DNA from: Gnomoniopsis sp. IMI 355080
Taxonomy: Eukaryota > Ascomycota > Sordariomycetes > Diaporthales > Gnomoniaceae
Assembly: GCA_027946555.1 (NCBI GenBank)
Contig: JAPEVC010000030.1
Span: forward strand, 140,853 to 204,852
Length of the DNA: 64,000 nucleotides
Direction: 5' to 3'
The notes beneath the pieces were generated by a model, which saw only the letters and a program-made list of their open reading frames with translations, made no database searches and was not told where the DNA came from. A program made the translations under genes and the position numbers. This document shows positions 1 to 11,002 of this stretch, piece by piece; the first letter of the stretch is position 1, and every line of letters starts with the position of its first letter.

Positions 1-756
1 CGCGTCATGGAAACCTGCCATAATTTCCTGGGAACGCGAGCTCCATCCTCTTGGTGGAGTCGGCGACCTTGGTCTGAAAGCCTGGACTGCCTCAGCAGAC
101 CCATGGACCTTGATAGCCAATTGTTTGGCTTGTTTGACGCAAACGAGACGGTATACCCGATTGCGACGAACCGGCCACGCCGTACGGTAGTCCCCAGGGA
201 TGCTGAACATGATTGGAATACCTCCCGGACGTTTGAGCTGGCGGTCAGACAGGCGGAAGCACTCCTTGGCAATGGCGACGGTCGTGACGCGAAGGCCGAA
301 ATTGACGCAAAGACAATCGAAACAGACCCTTTCGCAGGTTGGTAAGAACAGGTAGCCTCCGAAATGTACGGCACAGGAGGCACAGTTCTCGGAACGCAGA
401 ACATGCCTCAGCTGGGAAGCCGAATGATAATCGAGGAGGCCCGTCCTACCCAGCGCAGTGAGTGTTTGCGGTGCGTAGGCCATGATGTCTCTGTATGCTG
501 GGGATTGTTCGACAAGACTTCGGACTACCACAGATACTCTTGACAGGCGCGAAAGAGAACGGAAGTCGAGTGCGTCCAATATCATGAGAAGCAGCTCATC
601 TGAGAGACAATCCAAGCTGCCCATCGAAGCTGGAGAATTCCTAGGGCCCACAGGAATATGTGTATGCTCTGCAGGTGGTAGATAGCGTATGACGTCCTGG
701 GTCCCCGAGCCTGCCAAGCGCGCTGTGAGTTTGCTGAGCTGTGCATCCGATAACAT
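1..756 (-). CDS. F-box domain protein, 3' part beyond window edge
   Basis: An open frame of 252 codons runs from an ATG at 756-754 down to base 1 with no stop, so the C-terminus lies outside the window. Near residues 48-95 there is an F-box-like stretch: MGSLDCLSDELLLMILDAL, then FRSLSRLSRVS and a repeated small/hydrophobic pattern. In family members this segment binds Skp1 and places the protein in an SCF ubiquitin ligase as substrate adaptor. Downstream, residues about 130-160 carry paired cysteines (CASC, then CERVCFDCLC), common in fungal F-box proteins that hold a small Cys cluster after the F-box. The substrate cannot be told. The frame stays open some distance upstream of 756, but this is the first ATG. 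It is divergent from the SDR gene at 1806. The F-box call is good; the cysteine cluster as a metal site is inference. Confidence 0.72.
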   Translation of the reverse strand, partial: MLSDAQLSKLTARLAGSGTQDVIRYLPPAEHTHIPVGPRNSPASMGSLDCLSDELLLMILDALDFRSLSRLSRVSVVVRSLVEQSPAYRDIMAYAPQTLTALGRTGLLDYHSASQLRHVLRSENCASCAVHFGGYLFLPTCERVCFDCLCVNFGLRVTTVAIAKECFRLSDRQLKRPGGIPIMFSIPGDYRTAWPVRRNRVYRLVCVKQAKQLAIKVHGSAEAVQAFRPRSPTPPRGWSSRSQEIMAGFHDA

Positions 757-1805
757 GGTGACAGAATGTTCGAAAGAAGTCTGAGGGCGACTCAAGAGAC
801 TGGTTTGGCGATATTTCAGGAGGAAGGAAAGGTCATCAATGAAGTATGTCACTGAACACAAATTGGCTCTACGGTGCAAACAGGGCTGACCGCGTCGCGT
901 AGAGAAGTCGCAGGGATGCGTGTTCAGGAATAGCCGTGCACTACTACACTACCTGCAGGGCCCCTGGAACTGCTCATGTCATCAGCCACCCTACCTGATC
1001 CCACGACCAATATTGCGCCTCCGACCGTTATCTCATGATACATGGGCTCTCAGTTACCCTTCAATTGCTTCCGTCCTTTCTAGAATATTTCATCTTTGCA
1101 CCATGGTGCGCGCTCACAAGCACTTCGCGGCCGTTATCTGTCAACATCAAGCAGCTCGCAATAGCTCGCGCGCAAGACCTAACGTGACCAATCATCTTAC
1201 ATGGAAAAATGGGCACCATATACTAAGTACATGCCCAGTTCAGGGGCTCTTTTGCATGCAGAATCACCGTATGGATTACGGTATACTTTTACAGTATTTC
1301 GAAATTCTTCTCATTGGATTATTGAACGGCTCAGACTTTAGGCTACGAAATTGCGCATCCGACCGCTGCAAACAAGCCCTGTCTGCTCGCACACTGCGTA
1401 TATACTACTGGGCGTCAATCAGATCCATCCCGGTTAGTCCGTGTGGCGTGTTCAAGACTAGGTACTGAGGTCTAGGTACCTACGCTAGAAACCACACGCT
1501 AACATACTATGTGCCTAGCTACACCGGGTCTTGATCGAATTGAATGGGTGAATATTTGACAGGTTCGTAGACCTGAATTGTGAGTTAACAGAATTGATTT
1601 CGGGAGCTTTGCTTCCTCATCGTACTAGGTCTCATTGCTCAACGGTACGATGACGTCGGCTTTCGGTAATATTACCATCAGGCCGATTGAAGTGATCGGC
1701 TTAACATCTTTATATTCAGCATAAACTATGTGTCCTACCACCCTTTCTCAGGCTTGAAAGCCCAGCTTTCATCAGCTTAGCAAATTCAGCGATAGATAAC
1801 TCACC
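757..1805. other. intergenic, divergent promoter region
   Basis: About 1 kb between the F-box gene (-) and the dehydrogenase (+). One open frame at 920-1468 begins with GTG, shows no domain and looks like chance. The last 200 bases hold TATA-like AT-rich DNA (around 1710-1720) before the ATG at 1806. Nothing else is seen. Confidence 0.6.
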
Positions 1806-2999
1806 ATGTCTGTTGCCTTACCCAGACTTTGCTCACGGACCCGGGTGCTATCACCTGCAGTGGGATCAGGCCTTTCCAGCATAGACATGCGATGGCATCA
1901 AACTACCACTTCTCCCTCTGCACCCAGCCAACCTCCGCGTCGAGGAACCAGACCGTTCCACGTCTCTCCAAGATTCCATGAGATATACAAGCCTAAAAGC
2001 CCAGATCCAACAGAGGGTACGCCCAATCGCCTCGCCGAGAGCGACCACCCACGTCCAAGTGAGAATGTTGGCAGGAAACGGTTCGCAGACTTTGACCTCG
2101 CTGGTCGTGTGTTCATAGTCACGGGTGGCGCTCAGGGACTGGGCCTAGCTATGGCTGAAGCTCTCGTCGAGGCTGGCGGCAAAGGTAACTTCTCTGACTT
2201 CCAGGCTAGGGATTAGCTACTGATAGCTCTACAGTCTACTGCTTGGACAGGGCATCGGAGCCAAGTAAAGACTGGAATGAAGCCCAGTCTCGCGTGGTTC
2301 CCGACTGGGGGGGAAGCCTGCAATACAAACAGCAGGACGTCTCTGATACCGCCCATCTTGACCAACTGATCACTTCCATTGCCGACGAGAACCAAAGGCT
2401 GGACGGTATCGTGGCCGCCGCCGGCATTCAGAAGATTACGCCTGCGGCAGAGTATCAAGTGCACGACGCGGCGCACATGTTGAGCGTGAACTATACCGGC
2501 GTGCTGATGACAGCGACCGCCGCGTATCGACAGATGGCTAAGTACAAGTGCCGCGGGAGTATCTGCCTGATTGCGAGTATGAGCGGGCTCGTTGCAAACA
2601 AGGGTTTGTTGAGCCCTGTCTACAATTCCTCCAAGGCTGCGGTGATACAACTCGCACGGAACCTGGCGATGGAGTGGAGCCCCATCCGGAAGGACGGCAC
2701 TGGCGGAGTGAGGGTGAATTGCATCAGTCCGGGTCATATCCTGACGCCCATGGTGCGAAAGAACTTGGAGGAGGTGCCAGGGTTGAGAGACGAATGGGAG
2801 AGAGAGAATATGAGTAGGTGATTAGTCCCATGCACACAAGTGACAAGTACAGAATGTCTGACGAGATACTTTCGAGTCAGTGGGTCGACTGGCGGAGACG
2901 AGCGAGTTCAAGGGTGCTGTGCTCTTTCTGCTGAGCAGCGCCAGCTCTTTCACGACAGGGACTAACATGGTTATCGATGGAGGCCACACGTCGTGGTGA
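1806..2999 (+). CDS. short-chain dehydrogenase/reductase, sorbitol/xylulose reductase-like
   Basis: Spliced as 1806-2184, 2235-2813, 2881-2999, giving 358 residues. Classical SDR. The NAD(P)-binding glycine motif TGGAQGLG is at residues 106-113; the AAAG motif follows strand 4; Ser241 (IASMSG) and Y256-N-S-S-K260 form the catalytic triad; the C-terminal TGTNMVIDGG is the usual SDR ending. Both introns are confirmed by phase: joining them rebuilds the strand-2 sequence VYCLD and the MGRLAETSEF segment. The first ~95 residues are rich in Pro, Ser and Arg with few acidic residues, unlike the usual 250-residue SDR; this could be a mitochondrial targeting sequence or a lineage extension. The nearest well-known fungal relatives are sorbose/mannitol/L-xylulose reductase-type enzymes, so an NADPH-dependent polyol or ketose activity is likely, but the substrate is unknown. 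A P450 relic lies just downstream. Confidence 0.85.
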
Positions 3000-3539
3000 G
3001 AGCTTCATACCGGACTGGCGTCTAGCACGAGGCTCAGAGGGGTTCACATCATGGGAGTAGCTTGGCGTCCTGGGCTGGGGATGCTTGTCCACTTTGGCAG
3101 CCAGGATACTTACTGTACTTTGAAGAACAGTAGCATGCCTTCGCTGCCAGCCAAGATTGGCACTTCGCTTCCACAACTCTCTTTGGCGCACCAGATCATA
3201 TTGTGGATGATGGATTAGACCTGTTTGAGTAGAATTTTGAACACCATTTGTCCGAACAAAGCTTCGATGTTCATTGATTCACACAGACCAGGCTTGATGT
3301 TATGTTGAATAGGGCCGTACAAAACAAGAACTCCAATGATAGAAGAAGCTGCGCTCGTTATCGAGAATCTTCGTATTTGTCGTCAAGGAGAGGGTGCTTA
3401 CAACGAAAGCAGCTAGTGTGGCAGGTCGATCAATCAGCTGGGAAAATAGCTAGGGAAACCGAAGTCGCGCACACTGAAAATACCACATAAAGCCGCGTGA
3501 ATCCACTGGTTGAGAAGAAACTCGGATTCAGATACGGTA
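3000..3539. other. intergenic after dehydrogenase
   Basis: 3' flank of the dehydrogenase. No gene is recognised. Short open frames on both strands lack domains and compete with one another. Bases 3345-3420 read in one frame as a weakly protein-like stretch that breaks at a stop; it could be further decayed coding DNA linked to the P450 remnant. Confidence 0.5.
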
Positions 3540-4097
3540 TCTCAGCCCTGGAAAGACGTCCAATAAGGTTGAGCTGGGACGACTTCTTCGCTCCAGCTGT
3601 AGATGTGTGCCAGGCCCGCCACTGTTCGTTCACTGGAGTTCCGGACGTATTCAAACCAGAACGCTTCCTAAACGAAGACCTCGACAATGCTCTGAAAGGT
3701 CATCACGGCTTCGGACCAGGTAAGACCACCTTCTACCAACCTAGAAACGCCACGCTCATATGTTTGCAGGCCGCAAAGTCTGCCCTGGAAACAATGTAGT
3801 CGACATCAATCTCTGAATCATCCTATCTCGCTTGGTCTACTGCTTTGATAACAAGACCCTGTAAATCAACGTGAGTCGTTCTAAGCAGAGGGAAGATATA
3901 GCCACTGATATAAGTAAAGAACAAACCCATTGATATCGTTAATGACACGGAACTTCTGAGGATTCAAGAGGCAGTAGGCGCTGATTTCGGTCTCATATTG
4001 AAGCCCCGCAATCCTTCGCATGCGGCCTTGCTTGAGTTGGCAGCAGAGGAAGCCGCATCGGAGTGTATGTCAGCATATTACGATACTAGTCGCTGAC
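3540..4097 (+). pseudogene. cytochrome P450 C-terminal remnant
   Basis: Only the tail of a P450 is recognisable. VFKPERFLNEDLDN is the conserved PERF region. After an intron-like break at about 3720-3769 (GTAAGA donor, TTTGCAG acceptor) comes FGPGRKVCPG, the heme-binding loop with its cysteine ligand. Further on, ILSRLVYCFD resembles the helix after the heme loop, and the block PIDIVNDTELL followed by DFGLILKPRNPSHAALLE resembles a P450 C-terminus, but in a different frame and separated by stops (TAG after the heme loop, TAA at about 3862). The K-helix ExxR, I-helix and membrane anchor are absent upstream. I infer a truncated, frame-broken relic of a microsomal P450. A badly degraded but full-length gene is not supported, since nothing like the N-terminal 350 residues is present. 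Confidence 0.8.
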
Positions 4098-5489
4098 TTA
4101 GTCTCCATTGATCGACTTTTACAAAACCCAAGGCCAAGGCGAAAGAGGCAAGAGTCCCTATAGTGCAAATCAAGGTTGTGGCGGCACCCCCACCCCCTTC
4201 CCAACATATCTATAGATAGTACCAGGGAGTTGGGTGGGTCGGGCAATGCAGAGTCATTCGGAATTGCTTCAGCTTCTGATGAACCGGGCCGATTGTCAGA
4301 GAGGGTAGAAATGTGATTATGGAGAAAGCTGCTCGCTGACATACATTAGGTACCCTTAATCCCTTTGTCGCTTGGTGCAGAGGAGGTTCCATTCCTGGTG
4401 TCTATTGCTGGCAAGCCTCAACCCATCCACCAACAATAGCCCGCTCCTGCAATACACACTCTCATCTCTAGACGTATCGCTTTGGTCAACTACAATAGCC
4501 TCTAGGTGGCAGCGCGAAACCCCAAGCAATCTTGAGCGTGATGATGAACCAACCTTTCACAGCCCAACTTTGTCTCTCAGATGTGTACTCATCCTCGCTC
4601 CTGCAAAAGCAATTAGTGAGCTGTTACTTCCATTATTATCTCTCAAGCAAGCGCTACAAATTTTATGATGTGTTTCTTGTGTACCTAGGTATTAGAACGT
4701 CCTTGTTGAGACTCGTGGATGAACGTTTCGTCCCTTCCCAGATGTCTTTGCATTTATCGCACTCCAGGCCTCAGAAGTCGTTGCCAGCGGTTGGGCATCA
4801 TGTGTGATTTTTTCCACTTCTAATTGTCGAAACAGTATTGGGCATACTGATTTTGACCATACCCAGTCTGTCTTTACCTTGATGGACTGCCCAAAGGCTC
4901 GAGAGAGGTAGAAACTAGGGTCTGCGGTAGGCATTTGGGCGTGGCCGCCCTTTGCAGAATGTATACCTACTAGAGCAGACCGACAGCGGTAGAAGAGCAG
5001 ATACTTAAAAACAGGTAGATGAGGCTGAAGATTGTTTTAATCCATTTAATACTTTATAGAGACGAAAAAGGCCACGGATCATATAAAGGAGTGGTATCTG
5101 GACCAGCTGCCGCAGCTGCCGGCTGTTTGAGAGACGGGTTACAGTGTTCAAGGGCATACTCGTCAGACGAGACGCCCGGGTCCTAGGAAGCCTATCTTTC
5201 TAAGGCATTGAGTGTGGGTGATGACCGGGCCAGTGCTTTTTCGGACGCATAGCCTTTCGGTGTCTGTCCGGTGTGAAATGGAGTGAGTACGAAGGGGTTG
5301 GGCATTGATAGTTAGAACTAGTGCTGCGAAACTTTATCAATTCCATTTACGAGGAAATGATCCCATATAGACTATTGAGAAGGTACTTTTTTATAAGCCC
5401 AAGAATGCCAATTGGGAAAGTCCGAGAACAGGACAAAATGTTCAATGTTATATAGTATTGCCGAAGCCTCGCAATTCATCAAAAAAGGA
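4098..5489. other. intergenic, no gene seen
   Basis: No domain-bearing reading frame on either strand. A TACCTAGGTA palindrome sits at 4682-4691. The region is relatively AT-rich toward the tRNA gene. Overlapping open frames at 4372-4934 on both strands contradict each other and lack coding character. Confidence 0.55.
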
Positions 5490-5574
5490 GCGTAAATGGT
5501 TTAGTGGTAAAATCCATCGTTGCCATTGTTTAACAATATTCGATGGGCCCCCGGTTCGATTCCGGGTTTACGCA
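5490..5574 (+). tRNA. tRNA-Gly(GCC) with 14-nt intron
   Basis: Seven acceptor pairs (GCGTAAA with TTTACGC) plus discriminator A at 5574. The D-loop holds the TTAGTGG part of the A box and the T arm has GGTTCGATTCC (B box). The anticodon stem CATCG/CGATG encloses the loop TTGCCAT with anticodon GCC at 5522-5524. A 14-base intron at 5526-5539 interrupts the loop after position 37, the usual site for nuclear tRNA introns. The mature length is 71 before CCA. A T5 Pol III terminator lies at 5586-5590, just past the gene. Confidence 0.96.
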
Positions 5575-6514
5575 CTCTTGAACTCTTTTTATTCTTTATT
5601 CAAGAGTATTGATTCACTTTTGCTTCGGTGTGGCATGGCTGAGACGTTGATTTGTGAAGGTCGAGATCAACGCTGGCTGTTGCATGGAGTGACTAAGGCC
5701 GGTTATTGCATGTTGGAATGACTAAACGTTGGGCGTGGCCCCGTCGCACCTTCCCAACTACGACAATGTGGATGGCAGAGATTATCGGGCCCGATAGAGA
5801 TTGGAAGGGGAGGCGGTGAGGGATGCAGGAGAGGATTGCATTGTGTCCAATTTGAGATAGCGAGGGTGCATGGGGAGCAGCAAAGGAGCTTTTTTTATAT
5901 TCTGAATTGTTTACTTCTAAAAATAAGAAGTAACTTCGCCTGGTTCACGTTTGGATGATTATCATGTAGCAAGGACCTTGAAGTCACCAAGTGACTAACG
6001 GACTTCCTCGATCAAGCAGTGTCATATCCCCAGACAATGAATGTTCTTCACAATAGACTTGAATTAAGAACCCAGATACTATGGTATAAACACATGATTG
6101 GATGTCAGTTCGAAAGTGACCATGATCATTGTCTGTCTTGTGACAGAGTCAAGTGGCAATGAATGCTTGACCTCGGGATCAGCTGAAGGCTACCTAGGTA
6201 TTGTTGTTGTTGGTTGGCATCGGCCACTCAGACCGTCGCCGCTTGCTATACCCCTGCTGACTTTTAGCGGCCCGCTGCCAGGACATGCCAACTTGCAATT
6301 GCACAACAAGCAAGCATGGTCTGGCCACAACCGAACCTGGCGGACCTGAACCTCGTGCTTCTCAACTTCTTGACTGTTGGTTCTTTTCCCCACGGTCCGA
6401 ACCCTACAGTACCGTATGCAGCACGGCAACTAGCATGGCCCTATCGTTTCCTTGAACCTCATTTCTGCTACAATAATAAAAGCTCAAGCTGCTCCTCCCA
6501 CCCAGCATCACGTC
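5575..6514. other. intergenic, sey1 promoter side
   Basis: After the tRNA terminator no gene is visible up to the sey1 ATG at 6515. It contains a TACCTAGGTA palindrome at 6191-6200 and an AT-rich stretch at 5890-5935. The leader before sey1 is modestly pyrimidine-rich. Confidence 0.55.
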
Positions 6515-9250
6515 ATGAACGGCCATTTCGCGGGCGTGGGCGACGCGCCCACTGCCCAACAATATGAACACGGCGTTCAAGTCATCGACGAGGAGAAGCA
6601 GTACAAGTACGCCACGCCTTTTTCGTTGTCCCTACTCAGGTCTCCCCAGACAGCATCAACAAGCTGACCGCCAATATAGCTCCGTCCTGAACGATTACCT
6701 TGTCAAAACACATGTCGCCGAGGCGGGCTTCAACTACCACCTCATCTCCGTCTTTGGTTCCCAGTCCACCGGCAAGTCCACCTTGTTGAACAATCTCTTC
6801 GGCACCGAGTTCAGTGTAATGAGCGAGACCGAACGACGCCAAACTACAAAAGGAATATGGATGTCCAAGAACAAGAAAGAGTCCGCCTCCGGTGGCAGTG
6901 TCAAGCTGGCCGACAATATCCTGGTTATGGACGTCGAGGGTACCGATGGTCGCGAGCGCGGCGAGGACCAGGACTTTGAGCGCAAGAGCGCCCTGTTCGC
7001 CTTGGCCACAAGTGAGGTTCTCATTGTCAACATTTGGGAGCACCAGGTTGGCCTATACCAGGGCGCCAATATGGGACTTCTGAAAACCGTTTTTGAGGTC
7101 AACTTGCAGCTCTTCCTAAAGGATAAACAGTGAGTATTCCCCAACACACTTCTTTGGCAACAAACACTGATAGGAAGTTATAGATCTACACCGAGGTCAC
7201 TCCTCTTCTTTGTCATTCGCGACCACATCGGGAATACACCCTTGGAGAATCTACGCAACACACTAGTCCAGGATTTGACAAAGATCTGGTCCTCGTTATC
7301 GAAGCCACAAGGACTCGAGAATTCGAAAATCGAGGATTACTTTGACTTCGCCTTCGCCGCTCTTCCGCACAAAATCCTACAACCCGAGAAGTTTGTCTCC
7401 GAAGTGGATGCTCTTGCCAACAGGTTCACGGCCGGCCATCGTTCGACCGAGGATCAAGAGTTCAAGGGTGGCGTTTTCCTCTCCGAGTACCATCGCAGGA
7501 TTCCTGCTGACGGCTTCTCCGTTTATGCCGAGGGCATCTGGGACCAAATTGTGAACAACAAGGACCTTGATCTGCCAACTCAGCAAGAGCTGCTCGCGCA
7601 ATTCCGTTGCGACGAGATTACCCGTGAAGTCTTGGTTGCCTTTGATGGCGCAATTGTGCCCTTGGAGGAGCAGCAGCAAGACGCCGCCCGCGCAGGCATC
7701 CCTACTGTTCTCGCGGACCTAGGTGCCACCGGCAAGGCCGTCCGCTCGAAGACGACTAAGGCGTTTGAGGTGCAGGCGAGTCGATACCATAAAGCGGTAT
7801 ACAAGAGGAAGCATGTCGAGCTGGAGGAGAAGATCGATGCCCGTCTTAGGCCTCTGTACCAGGGCCAGATCATGGCAGCTCACAAGAAGGGTGTCTCTGC
7901 TTTCACCGACGCTGTGACGAACGCTGTCAAGGCTGGCCAGAAATCTGGCGGCCAGTATGAATTTGCCGAAATTGTCGAAAAGCAGAAGAGCAAACATTCC
8001 GACATCTTCAAGAAGGAGGCGCAGAGTCTTGCCATTGAGGGTGTGCCATGGACCAATTTCAAGCCTCAATACTTGCTATTCGGAAAAGAGCTGGATGAGG
8101 TTGGTGCGCGACTGAGAAAGGATGAGATGCGCCGGCTCGCCACACGTGTCGAACGCTGGGTCCGGTCCCGCCTAGGGGATGCGGTCGGGTTGGAGTTCAA
8201 CAGGATTGGTTCTGGCCGCGGCGGTTCCGGTGCTCCAGAGGACGACGAGAAACCGTCTAGCGAAAAAGACTTGTGGGATCGCATTTGGACCGTATTCGTG
8301 TCTGTCGTGACTGAAGCGCAAGGCAGATTCAAGGACCGAGCCAAGAACTTGGAGGCTACAGATGACGAGGTCGAGGTTGGTCTTTGGAGACTGCGACGCA
8401 AGAGCTGGGTGGCGCTGCACGAAAAAGTTGAGGAAGAAGTGATGGAGGGCAACATTCTCCTCAAACTGCGCGAGAACTTCGAAGACAAATTCAGGTACGA
8501 CGAGGCTGGAGTTCCGAGGATATGGCGCCCCAGCGACGATATCGAGGGAATCTACACTCGCGCTCGCGAGTCAACGTTGCAGCTCATCCCGCTGTTGTCA
8601 AGATTCAGGCTGTCAGAGACTTATGGCCCCCCTGACCTGCCTGCCTTCATCGGCAATCAGCCTCACGGAGTCGAGCCGAGCGATGAGGAGGACCTCACAC
8701 CCATTGGTGGCGTTGATGAGGAAGAGGGCAAGAGCCTCGAGGAGGAAATGACGGTGCTCAGTGAGAGTAAGAGACAAGATCTGGTAATTCGCTTCAAGAA
8801 GACAGCGGATGGCGTCTATGTGGAGGCGAAGCGAAGTGCTCTTGGAGGTATCACACAGATACCACTCTACTTCTACGTTATATGTTTGATTCTGGGGTGG
8901 AACGAAATATGGATGGGTAAGTGCTTCCAAATCTGTCAAATATTGCTGATGCTAATACGTCTTTAGTTCTCCGCAACCCTGTCTTATTCATAATGCTTTG
9001 CATGTTCGCAGGCGGCTCCTACGTTGCTTACAACCTCAACCTCCTGGGACCAATGATGCAGATGGCCAACGCCGCCAGCAACCAGGCCGTCGACATTGGA
9101 AAGCAGAAACTTCGGGAATTTTTGGAAAACAACGAGACGGCGCGCACGGCGGTTGGAATGCCGGCACGAAAGGACACTGATGCTATTAGCCTCGATACCC
9201 TCGACAGCAAAGGCAAGCGCCGTGAGGAGGATGACGAAGACGATATTTGA
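6515..9250 (+). CDS. sey1: Sey1, dynamin-like GTPase for ER fusion
   Basis: Spliced as 6515-6606, 6680-7129, 7184-8916, 8967-9250 (852 residues, normal for the family). Sey1 is the fungal counterpart of atlastin/RHD3: it sits in the ER membrane, hydrolyses GTP and drives homotypic ER tubule fusion. The P-loop GSQSTGKST is at residues 57-65 and DVEGTDGRERGED supplies the switch/G3 region. A long helical middle domain follows. Near the C-terminus two hydrophobic segments (IPLYFYVICLILGW and PVLFIMLCMFAGGSYVAY) form the membrane hairpin, the second intron-split pair meeting at IWM|VLRNP. The tail is acidic (EEDDEDD). The start was chosen at the ATG opening MNGHFAGVG because it follows family N-termini and splices in phase. 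It is convergent with the RNase H2 gene, 211 bp apart. I am confident of the identity. Confidence 0.96.
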
Positions 9251-9461
9251 TTGTGTGTGATGGAAATATCTGTAGATACTCTCGGTGCCATCCTCACCTA
9301 CTTTGTTAGCCGGACGCCGACACAGGATATCCCACTGTTCCGTAAATATTCCGTTAGACAGACAAACAACGGCGGCCGGGCTCCTCAACTCCTACAATGA
9401 TACAAAAACAGTCCCAATCCCCGAAACACCAAGATTGCAATGAATGCTCACACTGTCCAGA

Positions 9462-10490
9462 TCAGAATGCCTCTAATCCCACGGGTGTCCCAAACCATGT
9501 TCCCAGCTCATCAGCATCTTTATCGCGATCGTTATTCCCTACGAAAAAGTCCGTCACCCGACTAGTCTCTGTGTCTTCCTCGACTGGCCATTCCACCCGG
9601 ACACCCTTGTTGGCCGTGGACTCTATCATATCCTTTGCGGTACCCCAGCTAAATCTGCACTCGGGTCCCCATCCGAAGACAGGGTGCATGTTGCCCCTCA
9701 TCCAGTTCACACACCGCGCATCACTCGGATAGCCGGAACCCCAAGCCATGCCCTCCCCGTCCTCGTCGTCCTCTTTCCTTGCTTCGTAAAGCACCTTCAA
9801 GCAGGCATCCCGTGTGACCTTGGCACACACACTTGCGGCGCTCACACACGGGTACAAGCTATCCGCCTTCTTGGCGACCGTGATGCTCACTGCAGGGAAG
9901 ACTCGCTCGAGCTTCTTCTGGTACGCAGCCGGCTGCCCAATGGTGTCGACAAAGATCTCCTTGACATTGACGCCGCGCGCGAACACGCCCTTGATCAGCT
10001 CAATCGTCGCATCCATCGCCTGCGCATTGAGGTTGTACGTAGCCGGCTTGAACATGGCGGCCGAGATTGACCGCGCAGACAGCGCCGTTGTCGCCCATCC
10101 CGTCTGCGTATAGAGCTCCTCATCTTCCGATGGCGTACACAGCGTTTGCATCAGGTTGGAGCGCACCGCGGGCGTGAGCACCTTGGAATCGTCAAAGTGG
10201 TGCTTCTCTCGCAGCAGCGGGTCGGAGAGCGCGAGCGGCAGGTAGAAGATGCCGTAGACCATGGGGCCGAGCACAGGCCCGCGGCCGGCCTCATCGACGC
10301 CGAGACAGCAAGGTGGGCCATCTGCTGCTTCGGAGGTGGAGGAGGGGAGCAAGGTCGGAGGCACGGGCGAGAAGTGTGTATAGCTGTCGCCGGCGAGCAG
10401 GGCGTCACGGTGGATGGAGGGCGGGATGAAGACGGAGGGCACGGGGGTTTCGAGGGCGACGTCGGCGTCGAGCATTTGTGTGTCGTCCAT
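9462..10490 (-). CDS. rnh201: ribonuclease H2 catalytic subunit A
   Basis: Intronless, 342 residues from the ATG at 10490. RNase H2 cleaves RNA in RNA/DNA hybrids and starts removal of single ribonucleotides from DNA; subunit A carries the active site. VDEAGRGPVLGPMVYG contains the invariant DEAGRG at residues 66-71. Further conserved blocks are FDDSKVL, the EIFVDTIGQP block (VDT acidic residue), ADSLYPCVSAASVCAKVTRD (Ser/Ala/Lys-rich block) and GSGYPSDARCVNWM, matching type 2 RNase H. The frame is open for 26 more codons upstream, but that stretch is basic and lacks similarity to the family, so the start MDDTQML was preferred. The N-terminal ~60 residues before the catalytic core are low in conservation, as in fungi. 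It is divergent from CENP-C. Confidence 0.94.
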   Translation of the reverse strand: MDDTQMLDADVALETPVPSVFIPPSIHRDALLAGDSYTHFSPVPPTLLPSSTSEAADGPPCCLGVDEAGRGPVLGPMVYGIFYLPLALSDPLLREKHHFDDSKVLTPAVRSNLMQTLCTPSEDEELYTQTGWATTALSARSISAAMFKPATYNLNAQAMDATIELIKGVFARGVNVKEIFVDTIGQPAAYQKKLERVFPAVSITVAKKADSLYPCVSAASVCAKVTRDACLKVLYEARKEDDEDGEGMAWGSGYPSDARCVNWMRGNMHPVFGWGPECRFSWGTAKDMIESTANKGVRVEWPVEEDTETSRVTDFFVGNNDRDKDADELGTWFGTPVGLEAF

Positions 10491-11002
10491 GTTGGTGGTG
10501 GTGGTGATGTTGAGAGGCGTTCCAATAGCCTTTTTTACTGTTTGATTTATTGCGAGCCGGCGGCGCATTCATGTACACATATCGACAATTTGTTGACTTT
10601 GGGTCGTGATCGACCAAATTCCCCCGGCGCATGGAAGCGCGTCGGTACCGCGTCTTCCACGCGCACAAGCTCCACAAATTGACGCCAAGACCCCTGCAAG
10701 CTAGGCTCCACACCCCTGTACTGGCTGCCGCTTTGTCCTGGCTTGGGGGGTGTCTTGTCTTGTCCTGTAAGGATGTTTATTGAAGAGAGAAACAACACCA
10801 ACCTGCAACTGGCGCGAAGAGCCATACCCTGACTTGATCTGACAGGCAACTCATTGCATTGAATTGAAGTGCTGCCTCCAGCTCTGTCTGTGTCGCTGTC
10901 CGACATTACAAAAGTAATCTCGGCCCTTTGTTTACTTTCCCTTGTTGCAGGAACTTGTCTCAAACCTTTAAGCTTGGATGCGCCCGGGGCTCGATACCGA
11001 CA
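10491..11002. other. divergent promoter between RNase H2A and CENP-C
   Basis: About 510 bp shared by two divergent genes. There is no other gene. A pyrimidine-rich stretch (about 10870-10950) precedes the CENP-C ATG. No defined factor site can be claimed. Confidence 0.5.

Noticed and set aside
920..1468. 182-codon + strand frame
   Set aside because: GTG start, no domain, sits in the divergent promoter of two genes.
4372..4934. overlapping + and - frames
   Set aside because: Short, mutually contradictory, without domains or coding bias.
5526..5539. tRNA mismatch or pseudo-tRNA
   Set aside because: The extra bases sit exactly after position 37; removal restores a perfect anticodon arm, so this is an intron.
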